A stretch of 64,000 nucleotides of DNA. Origin: Rhodocyclales bacterium (lineage in GTDB: Bacteria; Pseudomonadota; Gammaproteobacteria; Burkholderiales; Rhodocyclaceae). The notes beneath the pieces are model-generated. The model was not told the DNA's origin, did not search any database, and was given only the letters and a program-made list of their open reading frames with translations. The position numbers were made by a program, and so were the translations under genes. Location of the stretch: the NCBI GenBank assembly GCA_028292485.1, contig JAQGMG010000015.1, positions 1 to 64,000 of the forward strand, written 5' to 3'. Numbering within the stretch: the first letter of the stretch is position 1; every line of letters starts with the position of its first letter. Below are positions 18,038 to 27,295 of this stretch, one piece after another.

Positions 18038-18071
18038 GAACAGTGATGAAAACGGCAATAAGGACCCTGCG

Positions 18072-19298
18072 ATGTTTGAACTGAAAGTAGGCTGGCGCAA
18101 CATCCTGCGCCACAGGCGGCGGTCGCTGGTGACCCTGCTCGCGGTGGTGACCGGCGTGGTCAGCATCATTCTCTTCGGTGGCTTCGTGCAGGCCAACTAC
18201 GAAGGGCTGCGTGAGTCGGTGATCCGCAGCCAGTATGGTCACTTGCAGGTGTACCAGGAAGGCTATGAAGCGAAGCATCGCAGCACGCCCGAGAAGGTGC
18301 GCCTGTCGAAGCAGGAGTCGGAAAAAATCGTCTCCATCATGGAGCGCGACCCGCACTTCATTGCTGCTTCGCGCCGCATCGAATTCACTGGTTTGCTTGG
18401 TAACGAAAAGCAGAGTCAGGCCGCCGTGATCCGTGCGGTCGACCCGGATGCGGAGTCGCTGATCAACTCTGCGCTGACCATCATCGACGGCAACGATCTC
18501 GACTCGAGCGATGCCGAGGGCGTGTTGCTCGGCGAGGGATTGGCGCAATCGCTGAATGCAAAGACAGGTGACTCGCTGACGCTGGTCTCCGCCACGGTTG
18601 GCGGTGCAATGAATGCCGTCGATGTGCGTGTGCAGGGCATCTTCCGCAGCTTTGCCAAGGAGTACGACGACCGCGCCATGATGATGCCATTGTCACAAGC
18701 ACAACGCGTGCTCGGCACCGACGCGGTCGACATGGTCGTGCTGCTCATCGACGACACCTCGAAACTCAAGGGCGTGAAAGCCGCGCTGGGCGCATCGCTC
18801 AAGCAGGCGGGCTTGCATACCGAGATGCAGACCTGGGACCAGTTGGCGAGCTTCTATCACCGCGTGGTCGAGCTCTACGACGGCATCTTCCTGTTCGTCA
18901 TCATCGTCATCGCCGTGGTCGTGCTGTTCGGTATTACCAACACCATGATGATTGCCGTGATGGAGCGCACCGCCGAGATCGGCACGCTGCGCGCCATCGG
19001 TACGCGTCAGACCGGCATCGTCAAGCAGTTCGTGGTGGAAGGGCTGGTGTTGGCTGCACTCAGCAGTGTGGTGGGTGTGCTCATCGGCGTCGCCCTGTCG
19101 CGCGGTATCACGGGTCTCGAGGTCATGATGCCACCGCCGCCTGGCTCATCGCGTGGCTACCCGTTGCGCATCGCGCTGGTGCCTTGGGTGTGGATGGTCA
19201 GTGCGTTCGGTGTGTGGGCAATTGCTGCCCTCGCTACGCTGTTCCCGGCCATCAATGCCTCGCGTAAATCGATCGTCGACGCGCTGCGTCACGTCTAA
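18072..19298 (+). CDS. FtsX-type ABC transporter permease (LolC/E- or MacB-like)
   Basis: N-terminal TM, long periplasmic domain, C-terminal TMs with NTMMIAVMERTAEIGTLRAIGTRQ. Confidence 0.92.
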   Translation: MFELKVGWRNILRHRRRSLVTLLAVVTGVVSIILFGGFVQANYEGLRESVIRSQYGHLQVYQEGYEAKHRSTPEKVRLSKQESEKIVSIMERDPHFIAASRRIEFTGLLGNEKQSQAAVIRAVDPDAESLINSALTIIDGNDLDSSDAEGVLLGEGLAQSLNAKTGDSLTLVSATVGGAMNAVDVRVQGIFRSFAKEYDDRAMMMPLSQAQRVLGTDAVDMVVLLIDDTSKLKGVKAALGASLKQAGLHTEMQTWDQLASFYHRVVELYDGIFLFVIIVIAVVVLFGITNTMMIAVMERTAEIGTLRAIGTRQTGIVKQFVVEGLVLAALSSVVGVLIGVALSRGITGLEVMMPPPPGSSRGYPLRIALVPWVWMVSAFGVWAIAALATLFPAINASRKSIVDALRHV

Positions 19299-19307
19299 GT
19301 CGGAGAA

Positions 19308-20060
19308 ATGAATATGTTGAAGATCACTTCCGCATTGCTATGTGCAGTGCTGTCCGTATCGGTGTTCGCTGCCAGCGATGCCGATGACATTCTCGCCAAG
19401 GCTGACGGCTACCGTAATTTCAAGGGCAAGCCCTTCAGTTTCGACCTGCAACTGATCAACAAGGAAGAGGGCGAAGCCGACAAGAGTTTCTCGCTGCGCG
19501 CCGAAGTACAGAATTCGCATCGCTCGCTCGTCACCTACGCCGAGCCCGCTGCAGATCGCGGCAAGGCCCTGCTGATGGATGGCAACAACCTGTGGTTCTC
19601 GTCGCCAGGCACCAGCCGTCCGCTGCGCATCACGCCGCAACAGCGCCTGATTGGCGAAGCCTCCAACGGTGACGTGGCGAGCACGGATTTCACCGGCGAT
19701 TACACGCCCGGCCTGCAAGGCAACGAAACGGTGGATGGCGTGCCATGCCGCAAGCTTGAACTCGTCGCCAAACCCGATACGCTGGCGGCATATGCCAGGC
19801 TGACGCTATGGGTGAAGGAGTCGAACAGCCAGCCGGTGAAGGCGGAGTTCTTCGGCCCGTCCGGCAAGTTGCTCAAGACAGCCTACTACCGCCGCTATGC
19901 CAGCGTGGCGCAAGCCGGTGGCGCACAGCAACTCGTCGAGCTCGAAATCGTCAATGCCATCAACGCCGGCAAACGCACGGTGATGAAGTACGCCAATTTC
20001 TCGCTTGGCGAAATTCCTGATTCGCATTTCAGCACCGCTTACCTGGCACGATTGAGATGA
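19308..20060 (+). CDS. Outer-membrane lipoprotein-sorting / LolA-like periplasmic protein
   Basis: Signal peptide; GNNLWFSSPGTSRPLRITPQQRLIGEASNGDVASTDF and later segments typical of LolA-like sorting proteins. Confidence 0.8.
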   Translation: MNMLKITSALLCAVLSVSVFAASDADDILAKADGYRNFKGKPFSFDLQLINKEEGEADKSFSLRAEVQNSHRSLVTYAEPAADRGKALLMDGNNLWFSSPGTSRPLRITPQQRLIGEASNGDVASTDFTGDYTPGLQGNETVDGVPCRKLELVAKPDTLAAYARLTLWVKESNSQPVKAEFFGPSGKLLKTAYYRRYASVAQAGGAQQLVELEIVNAINAGKRTVMKYANFSLGEIPDSHFSTAYLARLR

Positions 20061-21358
20061 GTAAGGCGTCGCTCTGCGTGCTTGCAGCGGGTGTACTTGC
20101 CGTCAGCGCGCAGCCTGTCGGCGCAGCAGAAGGTGGCGATCTGCGCTGGTCGGCCGAAGCCTTCGGGCAGCGCGACGAAGCACGCGAACGTACGCTATTC
20201 AACCCTGACGGCAGCCTGCTCGACGGAGGCCGCAATGTTGCCGGGCTCGCCACACATGGCACAGGCCGTTGGGACTGGTCGACGGTGGCAGCCAAACTCG
20301 ATGGCTGGCTTGAAGTGCGCCATGCGGCAGGCGGCAACGATAGTGTGCGCGGCACCTTGTCGGAAGCTTCGCTAGCCTGGACGCCGCGCGACGGGCATAC
20401 GCTGTCGGGCGGGCTCGGCAGCTTTCGCTGGGGCACAGCTTACATCTGGAATCCATCGAACCCGCTCGGCGACAGCGAGTTGAATAACGCCAGCCGCGCG
20501 CGCAACTATCATCGCGATGGCGATCGCTTCGCCTCCTACGAGGCGGTCGCCGGCAAGACGACTTACACACTGGCAGCCGTTGAGCTGACACAACGCGATG
20601 CCTTGCTGGGCATGCGAAACGATCGCGACCGACAGCAGAACGAACGCTGGCTCGCAGCGCGCGTGCAACAGGTGTTCGACGCCAGCGACGCATCGCTGGT
20701 CTTTGCTTTGCGTGAAAACGAGCGCTTTCTCGGTCTAAGCACTTCGCATACGGTAGGCAACGCGCTCGAGCTGCATGGTGAACTCGGTACGCGCTCGCAA
20801 CGGCGCTTCACGACGTGGCGTTCCATCACAGTCGGCCCGCCGTCGACAGCGCAATTGCCGGTGTGGGATCGCAACGATGATGGCGCACGCCAGAAGTGGA
20901 CGACATCTGCCGTGCTCGGCGGGCAATACACCTGGGAAGACGGCGCCAATCTGATCGTCGAATATCTGCACGACGGCAATGGGCTCAACGACCACGAGTA
21001 CGACGCACTGCGAAATGCGGCCAGTGACGCCAGCAGCTTGCGCACTAACCCGGCGTTTGCCGACGCCGCCAATGGTTTCCTGCTGCAGGCCAATCGCTAC
21101 ACCGGCCGCATGCGTCGCAACTACGCCTTTGTGCGCCTCGCCAAGGATGGGCTGCTGACCAACACCGACGTTCAGACCTTCGTGCGGCGAGGACTGGACG
21201 ACGATTCGTGGGTGTATGGCTGGTTGCTGCGCTGGCAGGCCAGCGAGCATGGCTCATTCGCCTTGAGCGGCGAGCATCTGCGCGGCTCTGCCGATAGCGA
21301 GGCCTTGCTGGTGCCGGTGCGCAATCGTTATCAGGTTTCGTTCAAGTACGATTTTTAA
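20057..21358 (+). CDS. Predicted outer-membrane beta-barrel protein
   Basis: Signal peptide; alternating aromatic-rich segments; C-terminus YQVSFKYDF ends in Phe. Confidence 0.65.
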   Translation: MSKASLCVLAAGVLAVSAQPVGAAEGGDLRWSAEAFGQRDEARERTLFNPDGSLLDGGRNVAGLATHGTGRWDWSTVAAKLDGWLEVRHAAGGNDSVRGTLSEASLAWTPRDGHTLSGGLGSFRWGTAYIWNPSNPLGDSELNNASRARNYHRDGDRFASYEAVAGKTTYTLAAVELTQRDALLGMRNDRDRQQNERWLAARVQQVFDASDASLVFALRENERFLGLSTSHTVGNALELHGELGTRSQRRFTTWRSITVGPPSTAQLPVWDRNDDGARQKWTTSAVLGGQYTWEDGANLIVEYLHDGNGLNDHEYDALRNAASDASSLRTNPAFADAANGFLLQANRYTGRMRRNYAFVRLAKDGLLTNTDVQTFVRRGLDDDSWVYGWLLRWQASEHGSFALSGEHLRGSADSEALLVPVRNRYQVSFKYDF

Positions 21359-21394
21359 GGGAATTACATCGTTCCGTTTTTGAAAGGAAGCATC

Positions 21395-22078
21395 ATGAAG
21401 AAACTCATGAAGAAACAATGCCAGCTATTGATGTGTGTGTTGATGTCCGTATCCCTTGCCGCGTGTGCGCGGGATTTTCCGGTCAGCCCGCTGACTGCGG
21501 ATGAGCAGAAATCGGAAGTGGAATTGCGCGGGATAGATGACAGCGACGCGCAGCTTGCACTGGCAAGCATGTACGTGTTGCACAATCGCATCGATGATGC
21601 GGATGGCATTCTCACTGGCCTGGCGGTAAAGGATGGCAAGAATCCGCGCGTGCTGGCCTGGAAGGCTGCCAATGACTGCAAGAAAGTGGGGCGTCGCGGG
21701 CCATGGTTGATGGGCTTCGACAAGCTGTATCTGGTGCGTGGCTGCCTGGCGGATCTGGATGCTTCGCTGGCCGTGGCGCCGGATGATTTCGTTGTGCAGA
21801 TGGTGCAGATGACGACGGCGGCGGACGTGGACATGTTCGGCTCGCTCGAGCGCGCTGCTGCCACGCGTGACCGTGTCGACGCCATGCTGAAGAAGCAGCC
21901 CGATGCCCTGCCTGCCGACACGCACGCGCAGTTCCAGGTGGTGGCAGCAACGATAGACCGCAAGCAGGGTCAGAAAGACAAGGCGGTCGCACGCCTCGCG
22001 CTGGCTGCGCCGCTGGTCAAGACAGAAAGCACGCGCAATCAGTTCGTGCGTGAGCAGGAGTTGTTGGCGACGCGCTGA
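21395..22078 (+). CDS. Lipoprotein, hypothetical (TPR-like)
   Basis: MKKLMKKQCQLLMCVLMSVSLAACARDF lipobox (LAAC). Confidence 0.75.
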   Translation: MKKLMKKQCQLLMCVLMSVSLAACARDFPVSPLTADEQKSEVELRGIDDSDAQLALASMYVLHNRIDDADGILTGLAVKDGKNPRVLAWKAANDCKKVGRRGPWLMGFDKLYLVRGCLADLDASLAVAPDDFVVQMVQMTTAADVDMFGSLERAAATRDRVDAMLKKQPDALPADTHAQFQVVAATIDRKQGQKDKAVARLALAAPLVKTESTRNQFVREQELLATR

Positions 22079-22101
22079 GAATTTACTCAGCCGACATTCA
22101 C

Positions 22102-23274
22102 TCAGCCGACAGGCAGGGCGCCGCTCGCTGCAGCGTGCAGTACAGTTTCGAATTCGCTGACTACTGCATCCCAGGTGATCGCCGAGACCCGGCGGTGCGC
22201 CGCTTCGCGACATGCGGCCAGCAATTGCCTGTCGCCCGCAAGGCGGCATGCTGCTTCGATAAAAGCGTTTTCGTCTTCCGGCGTGACGCAGACACCGTCG
22301 ACGTTCGAGGTGATCAGTTCGGCCGCTGCGGCCTCGCAATAGGCGACGACACCGAGGCCGCTGGCCATGGCTTCCGGTACGACATTGCCATAAGTCTCGG
22401 TCAGGCTCGGGAACAGGAACAGATCTGCGCTGGCGTAGTGGGCAGCCAGTTCTTCACCGTGCCGTGCGCCGGCGAAAACCTGATCGGGATGGCGACGCTC
22501 AAGCATGGCGCGCGAGGGTCCATCGCCTACCCAGACCATGCGTGCATCGGGATGCTGCGCCAGGATTGCATCAAAGGCGCGCACCGCCAGCTTGAGATTT
22601 TTCTCCGGCGCAAGGCGGCCGACATTCGTCACGACAAGACTGTCATCAGACGCGCCCCATTGCGTGCGCAATGCAGCGCTGCGTTTGCCCGGGTGAAACA
22701 GTACGGTGTCGACACCGCGCCCCAGTATCCGGGCACCTGGCACCCGGGCACGCGTCAGGCTGTCGACGAGTATGCGCGTCGGTGCCATGGTGCTCAGCGT
22801 GCGACGGTGGAAGCCTTGCAGCCAGGCACTGACAATGGGGCCGACGAGGCGTGCATTGTAGTGTTTGCTGTAGCCGTCGAAATGCGTGTGATAGCTCGAC
22901 GTGATGGGCAGCTTGAGCGCATGCGCCTGTCGTAGCGCCGACCAGCCCAGCGGGCCCTCGGTGACGATGTGCACGACGTCTGGGCGCGCTTCCTGCCATA
23001 ACTTGCGCAGTTGCCTATTGGCAGGCAGGCCGAACTGCAGACCCTTGTAGCCGGGCAGCGGCAAGCCGCGCACCAGTACGTCACTGCCTGGATCGGCCGC
23101 ATCATGCTTCTGGCGTGGCCGTATGACCTGCACGTGATGACCGCTCTGCCGCAAGCCCGCCACGAGGCGTGACACTGTCATGGCGACACCATTGACTTCG
23201 GGCGACCAGGTCTCCGTGACGAGTGCAACGCGTAGCGGGCTTATCGGCAGGCCGGGCTTCACATCCGCTTTCAC
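22102..23274 (-). CDS. GT4-family glycosyltransferase
   Basis: VALVTETWSPEVNGVAMTVSRL, NVGRLAPEKNLKLAVRAF, SLTETYGNVVPEAMASGLGVVAY; GTG start overlaps dgkA stop. Confidence 0.88.
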   Translation of the reverse strand: MKADVKPGLPISPLRVALVTETWSPEVNGVAMTVSRLVAGLRQSGHHVQVIRPRQKHDAADPGSDVLVRGLPLPGYKGLQFGLPANRQLRKLWQEARPDVVHIVTEGPLGWSALRQAHALKLPITSSYHTHFDGYSKHYNARLVGPIVSAWLQGFHRRTLSTMAPTRILVDSLTRARVPGARILGRGVDTVLFHPGKRSAALRTQWGASDDSLVVTNVGRLAPEKNLKLAVRAFDAILAQHPDARMVWVGDGPSRAMLERRHPDQVFAGARHGEELAAHYASADLFLFPSLTETYGNVVPEAMASGLGVVAYCEAAAAELITSNVDGVCVTPEDENAFIEAACRLAGDRQLLAACREAAHRRVSAITWDAVVSEFETVLHAAASGALPVG

Positions 23275-23648
23275 ATCAGCTCTCCCATGAGCACACAGGT
23301 CCATACGGCGAACACGTTGAGCAGGGCCATCAAGACGGCGGCACTGCCGATGTCCTTGGCGCGCTTGGAGAGCAGGTGCTTCTCCAGGCCGACACGGTCC
23401 ACGGTTGCTTCGACAGCAGAGTTGAGAAGTTCGACGATCAGCACCAGCAGCACGCTACCTATCATCAAGGCGTGGGCAACACCGGATACCGGCACGAAGA
23501 CGGCAATGGGAATGAGGATCAGCGCCAGCAGGACTTCCTGTCTGAACGCGTCTTCAAGTCGGTAGGCGTCGCCCAGTCCAGCAATCGAATAGTGCAAGGC
23601 ATTCCAGAGTCTTGTCAGACCGGTCTTGCCTTTGAAGGGGCTTTCCAT
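23271..23648 (-). CDS. dgkA: Diacylglycerol kinase
   Basis: AFRQEVLLALI...LIVELLNSAVEATVDRVGLEKHLLSKRAKDIGSAAVLMAL. Confidence 0.92.
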   Translation of the reverse strand: MESPFKGKTGLTRLWNALHYSIAGLGDAYRLEDAFRQEVLLALILIPIAVFVPVSGVAHALMIGSVLLVLIVELLNSAVEATVDRVGLEKHLLSKRAKDIGSAAVLMALLNVFAVWTCVLMGELM

Positions 23649-24820
23649 GAATTCTCCATGACAGTGCTGTGTGAAAGAAGCGAACGATACAGCGCTGCCA
23701 GTTTCCCCGTAAGTGCTACGTCGGACCACTCGGCTGCCCAGGCAATGCCTTGTTCGCGCATCCGGGAGCGTAGCTCGGTATTGCCGATCACCTTGCATAG
23801 CGCTGCGGCAAATGCCTGCACATCGTCGGCCGGGGCAATGGCACCGGAAGCAGATGTGAGGATGTCGCGCGTACCCATCTCGGCCAGCGCGACGACGGGC
23901 AGGCCGGCGGCCATGGCTTCGAGCAACACCAGTCCCTGCGTCTCGGTGCGCGAAGCGAAGACGAAGACATCGGCTGCCGCATAGCAATCGGGTAATTCGG
24001 TGACGCGATCGAGGTAGCCGATGAAGCGTACGGAATCGGCGAGCTGCACGGCATGCACACGATCGCGCAGATGCTCGAGTGCTGGGCCTTCGCCAGCGAT
24101 CAACAGGAGCAGACGTGGACACTCCTTGAGCGCATGACGCAAGGCGTCGATGAGAAAATCGATGTTTTTCTCGTGCGCCGCGCGACCAACGAACAGGGCG
24201 ACGGGACGGTCTTCATCGATTTGATAGTGCGTGCGAAAACGGGCGCGATCACCACTGCTGAAACGGCTCAGCGGAATGCCAGTCGGCAGCACATGCAGCG
24301 GCCGGGTAATGCCATAGGCATTGAGGCGCTCGGCCATCGGCGAGGAAGGCACGATGATGGCATCGAGTGCGTTGCATTGCTTGCGCGAGATCATGCGTGC
24401 CAGCCCGCGCAGCCATGATGAAGGAATGCCGCGCGTGTAGTGGTGCAGATATTCCTCGAACAGGGTGTGATAGCTAGATACGATCGGCCGGCCGGTAGCG
24501 CGTGCCACGGCGACGCCGGCCATGTGCGCGGAGAACGGTGTCTGCACATGGATGATGTCGCAATCCTTCGCCGCCTCCAGCGCTTCGCGCCTGAAGTCGC
24601 GCGGCAGCACGAAGCGATCTTCGCGATCCATCGGCACACTCCACGAGCGCAGACGCGTCACGCCTTGTTCCGGGCTACCTTCTTTTTCACCGTCGTAGCG
24701 TGGCGTGATCAGCCTGCTTTCGATGCCGACTGCATCGAGCTGCTGGCGGTAGGTCTGGATTGCAGTAGAAACACCATTGACACGCGGGAAGTACACATCT
24801 GAAATCATCAACACGCGCAT
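23615..24820 (-). CDS. GT4-family glycosyltransferase
   Basis: MISDVYFPRVNGVSTAIQTY, FVGRAAHEKNIDFLIDAL, SRTETQGLVLLEAMAAGLPVVAL. Confidence 0.9.
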   Translation of the reverse strand: MRVLMISDVYFPRVNGVSTAIQTYRQQLDAVGIESRLITPRYDGEKEGSPEQGVTRLRSWSVPMDREDRFVLPRDFRREALEAAKDCDIIHVQTPFSAHMAGVAVARATGRPIVSSYHTLFEEYLHHYTRGIPSSWLRGLARMISRKQCNALDAIIVPSSPMAERLNAYGITRPLHVLPTGIPLSRFSSGDRARFRTHYQIDEDRPVALFVGRAAHEKNIDFLIDALRHALKECPRLLLLIAGEGPALEHLRDRVHAVQLADSVRFIGYLDRVTELPDCYAAADVFVFASRTETQGLVLLEAMAAGLPVVALAEMGTRDILTSASGAIAPADDVQAFAAALCKVIGNTELRSRMREQGIAWAAEWSDVALTGKLAALYRSLLSHSTVMENSWKAPSKARPV

Positions 24821-25647
24821 CAGGTTTCTCCGACGAGCGCTTCGGCTCGCTCAATCTGTACTTCAGCAGTCGTCCAGTTCACCAGTTCGAGGCGACCGTC
24901 CATGTGTTCCACGATGCCCGTACAACTGTCGACCCAGTCACCGCAGTTCACGTAGGTGAGGCTTCGCTTGTCGTCACCCATTTCACGAATGGCTGCCCAG
25001 TGGATATGGCCGCAGATGACGCCGTCCAGGCCGCGGGTACGTGCGTCGTGCATGACGCTTTCTTCGAAATCGAAAATGAATTGCAGTGCCGTCTTGATCT
25101 TGCGTTTGGCATATCCTGCCAGCGACCAGTAGCCCGACACGCCAAGCTGGCGGCGCAGCCACGACAGCCAGATATTGATGCGCACGAGTACGTTGTATGA
25201 AACGTCGCCAAGCACTGCCACCCACTTGTGGTAACGCGTCACCTGGTCGTATTCGTCGCCATGCACCAGCAGAAAGCGTTTGCCGTCCGCCATCTCGTGC
25301 ACCCATTCGCGCTCGACGCGCACATCACCGAAGCTGGTGCCGCAATAGGCACGCAGGGCTTCGTCGTGATTGCCGGGGATGAAGATTATGCGTTCGCCAT
25401 GGCGCGCGCGCCGCAGCAGTTTCTGCACCACGGTGTTTTGCGCGCTGGTCCAGTGAATGGAGCGCTTCATGGCCCAGAAGTCGATGATGTCGCCGATCAG
25501 AAAGAGGTTGTCGGCAGGATGTTCACGCAGAAAATCCAGGAGACGGTCGGCCTGACAGGCGCGGGTGCCGAGGTGGATATCCGAAAGGAATACAGTCCGT
25601 ACGCGGGGCATGCGGCGCATTTTGCGCAGCCTTTGTTGCAGTGGCAT
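24820..25647 (-). CDS. LpxH-like metallophosphoesterase (UDP-2,3-diacylglucosamine diphosphatase or PlcP-like)
   Basis: FLSDIHLGT, GDIIDFW, PGNHDE, HGDEYD, GHIHW metallophosphoesterase motifs. Confidence 0.85.
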   Translation of the reverse strand: MPLQQRLRKMRRMPRVRTVFLSDIHLGTRACQADRLLDFLREHPADNLFLIGDIIDFWAMKRSIHWTSAQNTVVQKLLRRARHGERIIFIPGNHDEALRAYCGTSFGDVRVEREWVHEMADGKRFLLVHGDEYDQVTRYHKWVAVLGDVSYNVLVRINIWLSWLRRQLGVSGYWSLAGYAKRKIKTALQFIFDFEESVMHDARTRGLDGVICGHIHWAAIREMGDDKRSLTYVNCGDWVDSCTGIVEHMDGRLELVNWTTAEVQIERAEALVGET

Positions 25648-25971
25648 GACGTGTCATGAAGCACGTTCACAATTCTGAACGGATGTCTGACAGATGCTTG
25701 AGGTATGAAAAAGGATTACGCAGGACAAAACCCGTTGCCGTGACGGGCCGCTGTAGTCGGTACCAGCGCGCGCCATGACCTGGAAGATGCCTATCCCAGC
25801 CCGGCAGAGAAAGGTTAAGATTGTCCGGACATTGGTATGCGGCAAGGTTCATGGCCGCTGGGCAGACGCGGCGTGCCAGGCACGGCGTATGCACGAGCTC
25901 CTGCAAGCTCATCACAAGTTCATGAGTTCATAAGTTCATATTCCCCCTAGAGATTTCACACGGAGTTGGTC

Positions 25972-27147
25972 ATGGAAAAAATCGTCATCGTCGCCGCAGC
26001 GCGTACCGCCGTCGGCAAATTCGGCGGAGGGCTCGCCAAGGTTCCTGCCGCGGAGCTTGGCGCAACCGTCATTCGCGGTCTGTTGTCCCGGACGGGCCTG
26101 GCAGGCGATCAGATCAGCGATGTACTCCTCGGCCAGGTACTGACCGCAGGCGTCGGCCAGAACCCTGCGCGCCAGGCCGTTATCCGTGCCGGTTTGCCTG
26201 ACGGCGTGCCCGGCATGACCATCAATATGGTATGCGGCTCCGGCCTGCGCGCCGTCATGCTGGCTGCGCAGGCCGTGCGCAGCGGCGATGCGGAAATCGT
26301 CATTGCCGGCGGACAGGAAAACATGTCGGCCAGCCCGCACGTACTCAACGGTTCGCGCGACGGCTTCCGCATGGGCGATGCAAAACTCATCGACACGATG
26401 GTCAATGATGGCCTGTGGGATTCTTTCAACCAATATCACATGGGTGTCACGGCCGAGAATCTTGCCAAAAAGTACAGCATCTCGCGTGAAGAGCAGGACG
26501 CTTTCTCCGCGCTGTCGCAGCAGAAGGCAGAAGCTGCGCAGAAGGCCGGCAAGTTCAAGGACGAGATCGTTCCGGTGATCATCTCCAGCCGCAAGGGTGA
26601 GGTGGTGTTCGATGCGGACGAGTACCCAAAATACGGCACCACGGCGGAATCGCTTGCAGCGCTCAAGCCAGCCTTCGACAAGGCGGGCACGGTGACGGCG
26701 GGTAACGCATCCGGCCTCAACGACGGCGCTGCTGCAGTAATGGTCATGAGCGAGTCGAAGGCGCGCGAGCTGGGCCTGCCGATCCTGGCGGTTATTGCTT
26801 CGTATGCAACGGCCGGCGTCGATCCAGCCATCATGGGCATCGGCCCGGCACCCGCATCGCGCCGCGCCTTGCAGAAGGCGGGCTGGACGGTGGATACGCC
26901 CGATCTGATCGAAGCCAATGAGGCATTCGCTGCACAGGCCATCTCGGTCAATAAGGAGATGGAGTGGGATACGAGCAAGATCAACGTCAACGGCGGCGCG
27001 ATTGCGCTGGGTCACCCGATCGGAGCTTCGGGTTGCCGCATTCTGGTGACCTTGCTGCATGAGATGCAGCGTCGCGATGCGAAGAAGGGCTTTGCGACGC
27101 TGTGTATCGGCGGAGGGATGGGAGTAGCCCTGGCCGTCGAGCGTTAA
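25972..27147 (+). CDS. phaA: Acetyl-CoA acetyltransferase (thiolase)
   Basis: [14 protein letters not shown] active Cys, [37 protein letters not shown]. Confidence 0.93.
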   Translation: MEKIVIVAAARTAVGKFGGGLAKVPAAELGATVIRGLLSRTGLAGDQISDVLLGQVLTAGVGQNPARQAVIRAGLPDGVPGMTINMVCGSGLRAVMLAAQAVRSGDAEIVIAGGQENMSASPHVLNGSRDGFRMGDAKLIDTMVNDGLWDSFNQYHMGVTAENLAKKYSISREEQDAFSALSQQKAEAAQKAGKFKDEIVPVIISSRKGEVVFDADEYPKYGTTAESLAALKPAFDKAGTVTAGNASGLNDGAAAVMVMSESKARELGLPILAVIASYATAGVDPAIMGIGPAPASRRALQKAGWTVDTPDLIEANEAFAAQAISVNKEMEWDTSKINVNGGAIALGHPIGASGCRILVTLLHEMQRRDAKKGFATLCIGGGMGVALAVER

Positions 27148-27150
27148 TCC

Positions 27151-27270
27151 GAACGCGCGGCGAGGGGGCTGCGCGGGCGCCTGCCTGCGTTGGCTCGCTC
27201 GCCGTGCTTGAGCACTGCTCTGCGCGAGCCGCCTTGCCAGACACCCGCTCGCTCCCCTCGCCTCACGTTC
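27151..27270. repeat. Long imperfect hairpin element, copy A
   Basis: Outer arms gaacgcgcggcgagggg / cccctcgcctcacgttc; core ctcgctcgccgtgcttgagcac...gccgccttgccag shared with the element at 39048-39160. Confidence 0.75.
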
Positions 27271-27295
27271 TACGTTCGGTAAGGCTCTGGGAATC

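Noticed and set aside
25654-25915. Short minus-strand ORFs upstream of the thiolase gene
   Set aside because: Overlapping frames, no clear RBS or family similarity; more likely non-coding promoter region
27151-27270. Hairpin element A as an integron attC site with cassette gene 27296-27670
   Set aside because: No convincing RYYYAAC/GTTRRRY core-site pair at the ends, no integron integrase in the window, and copy B lies next to rpoD rather than in a cassette array
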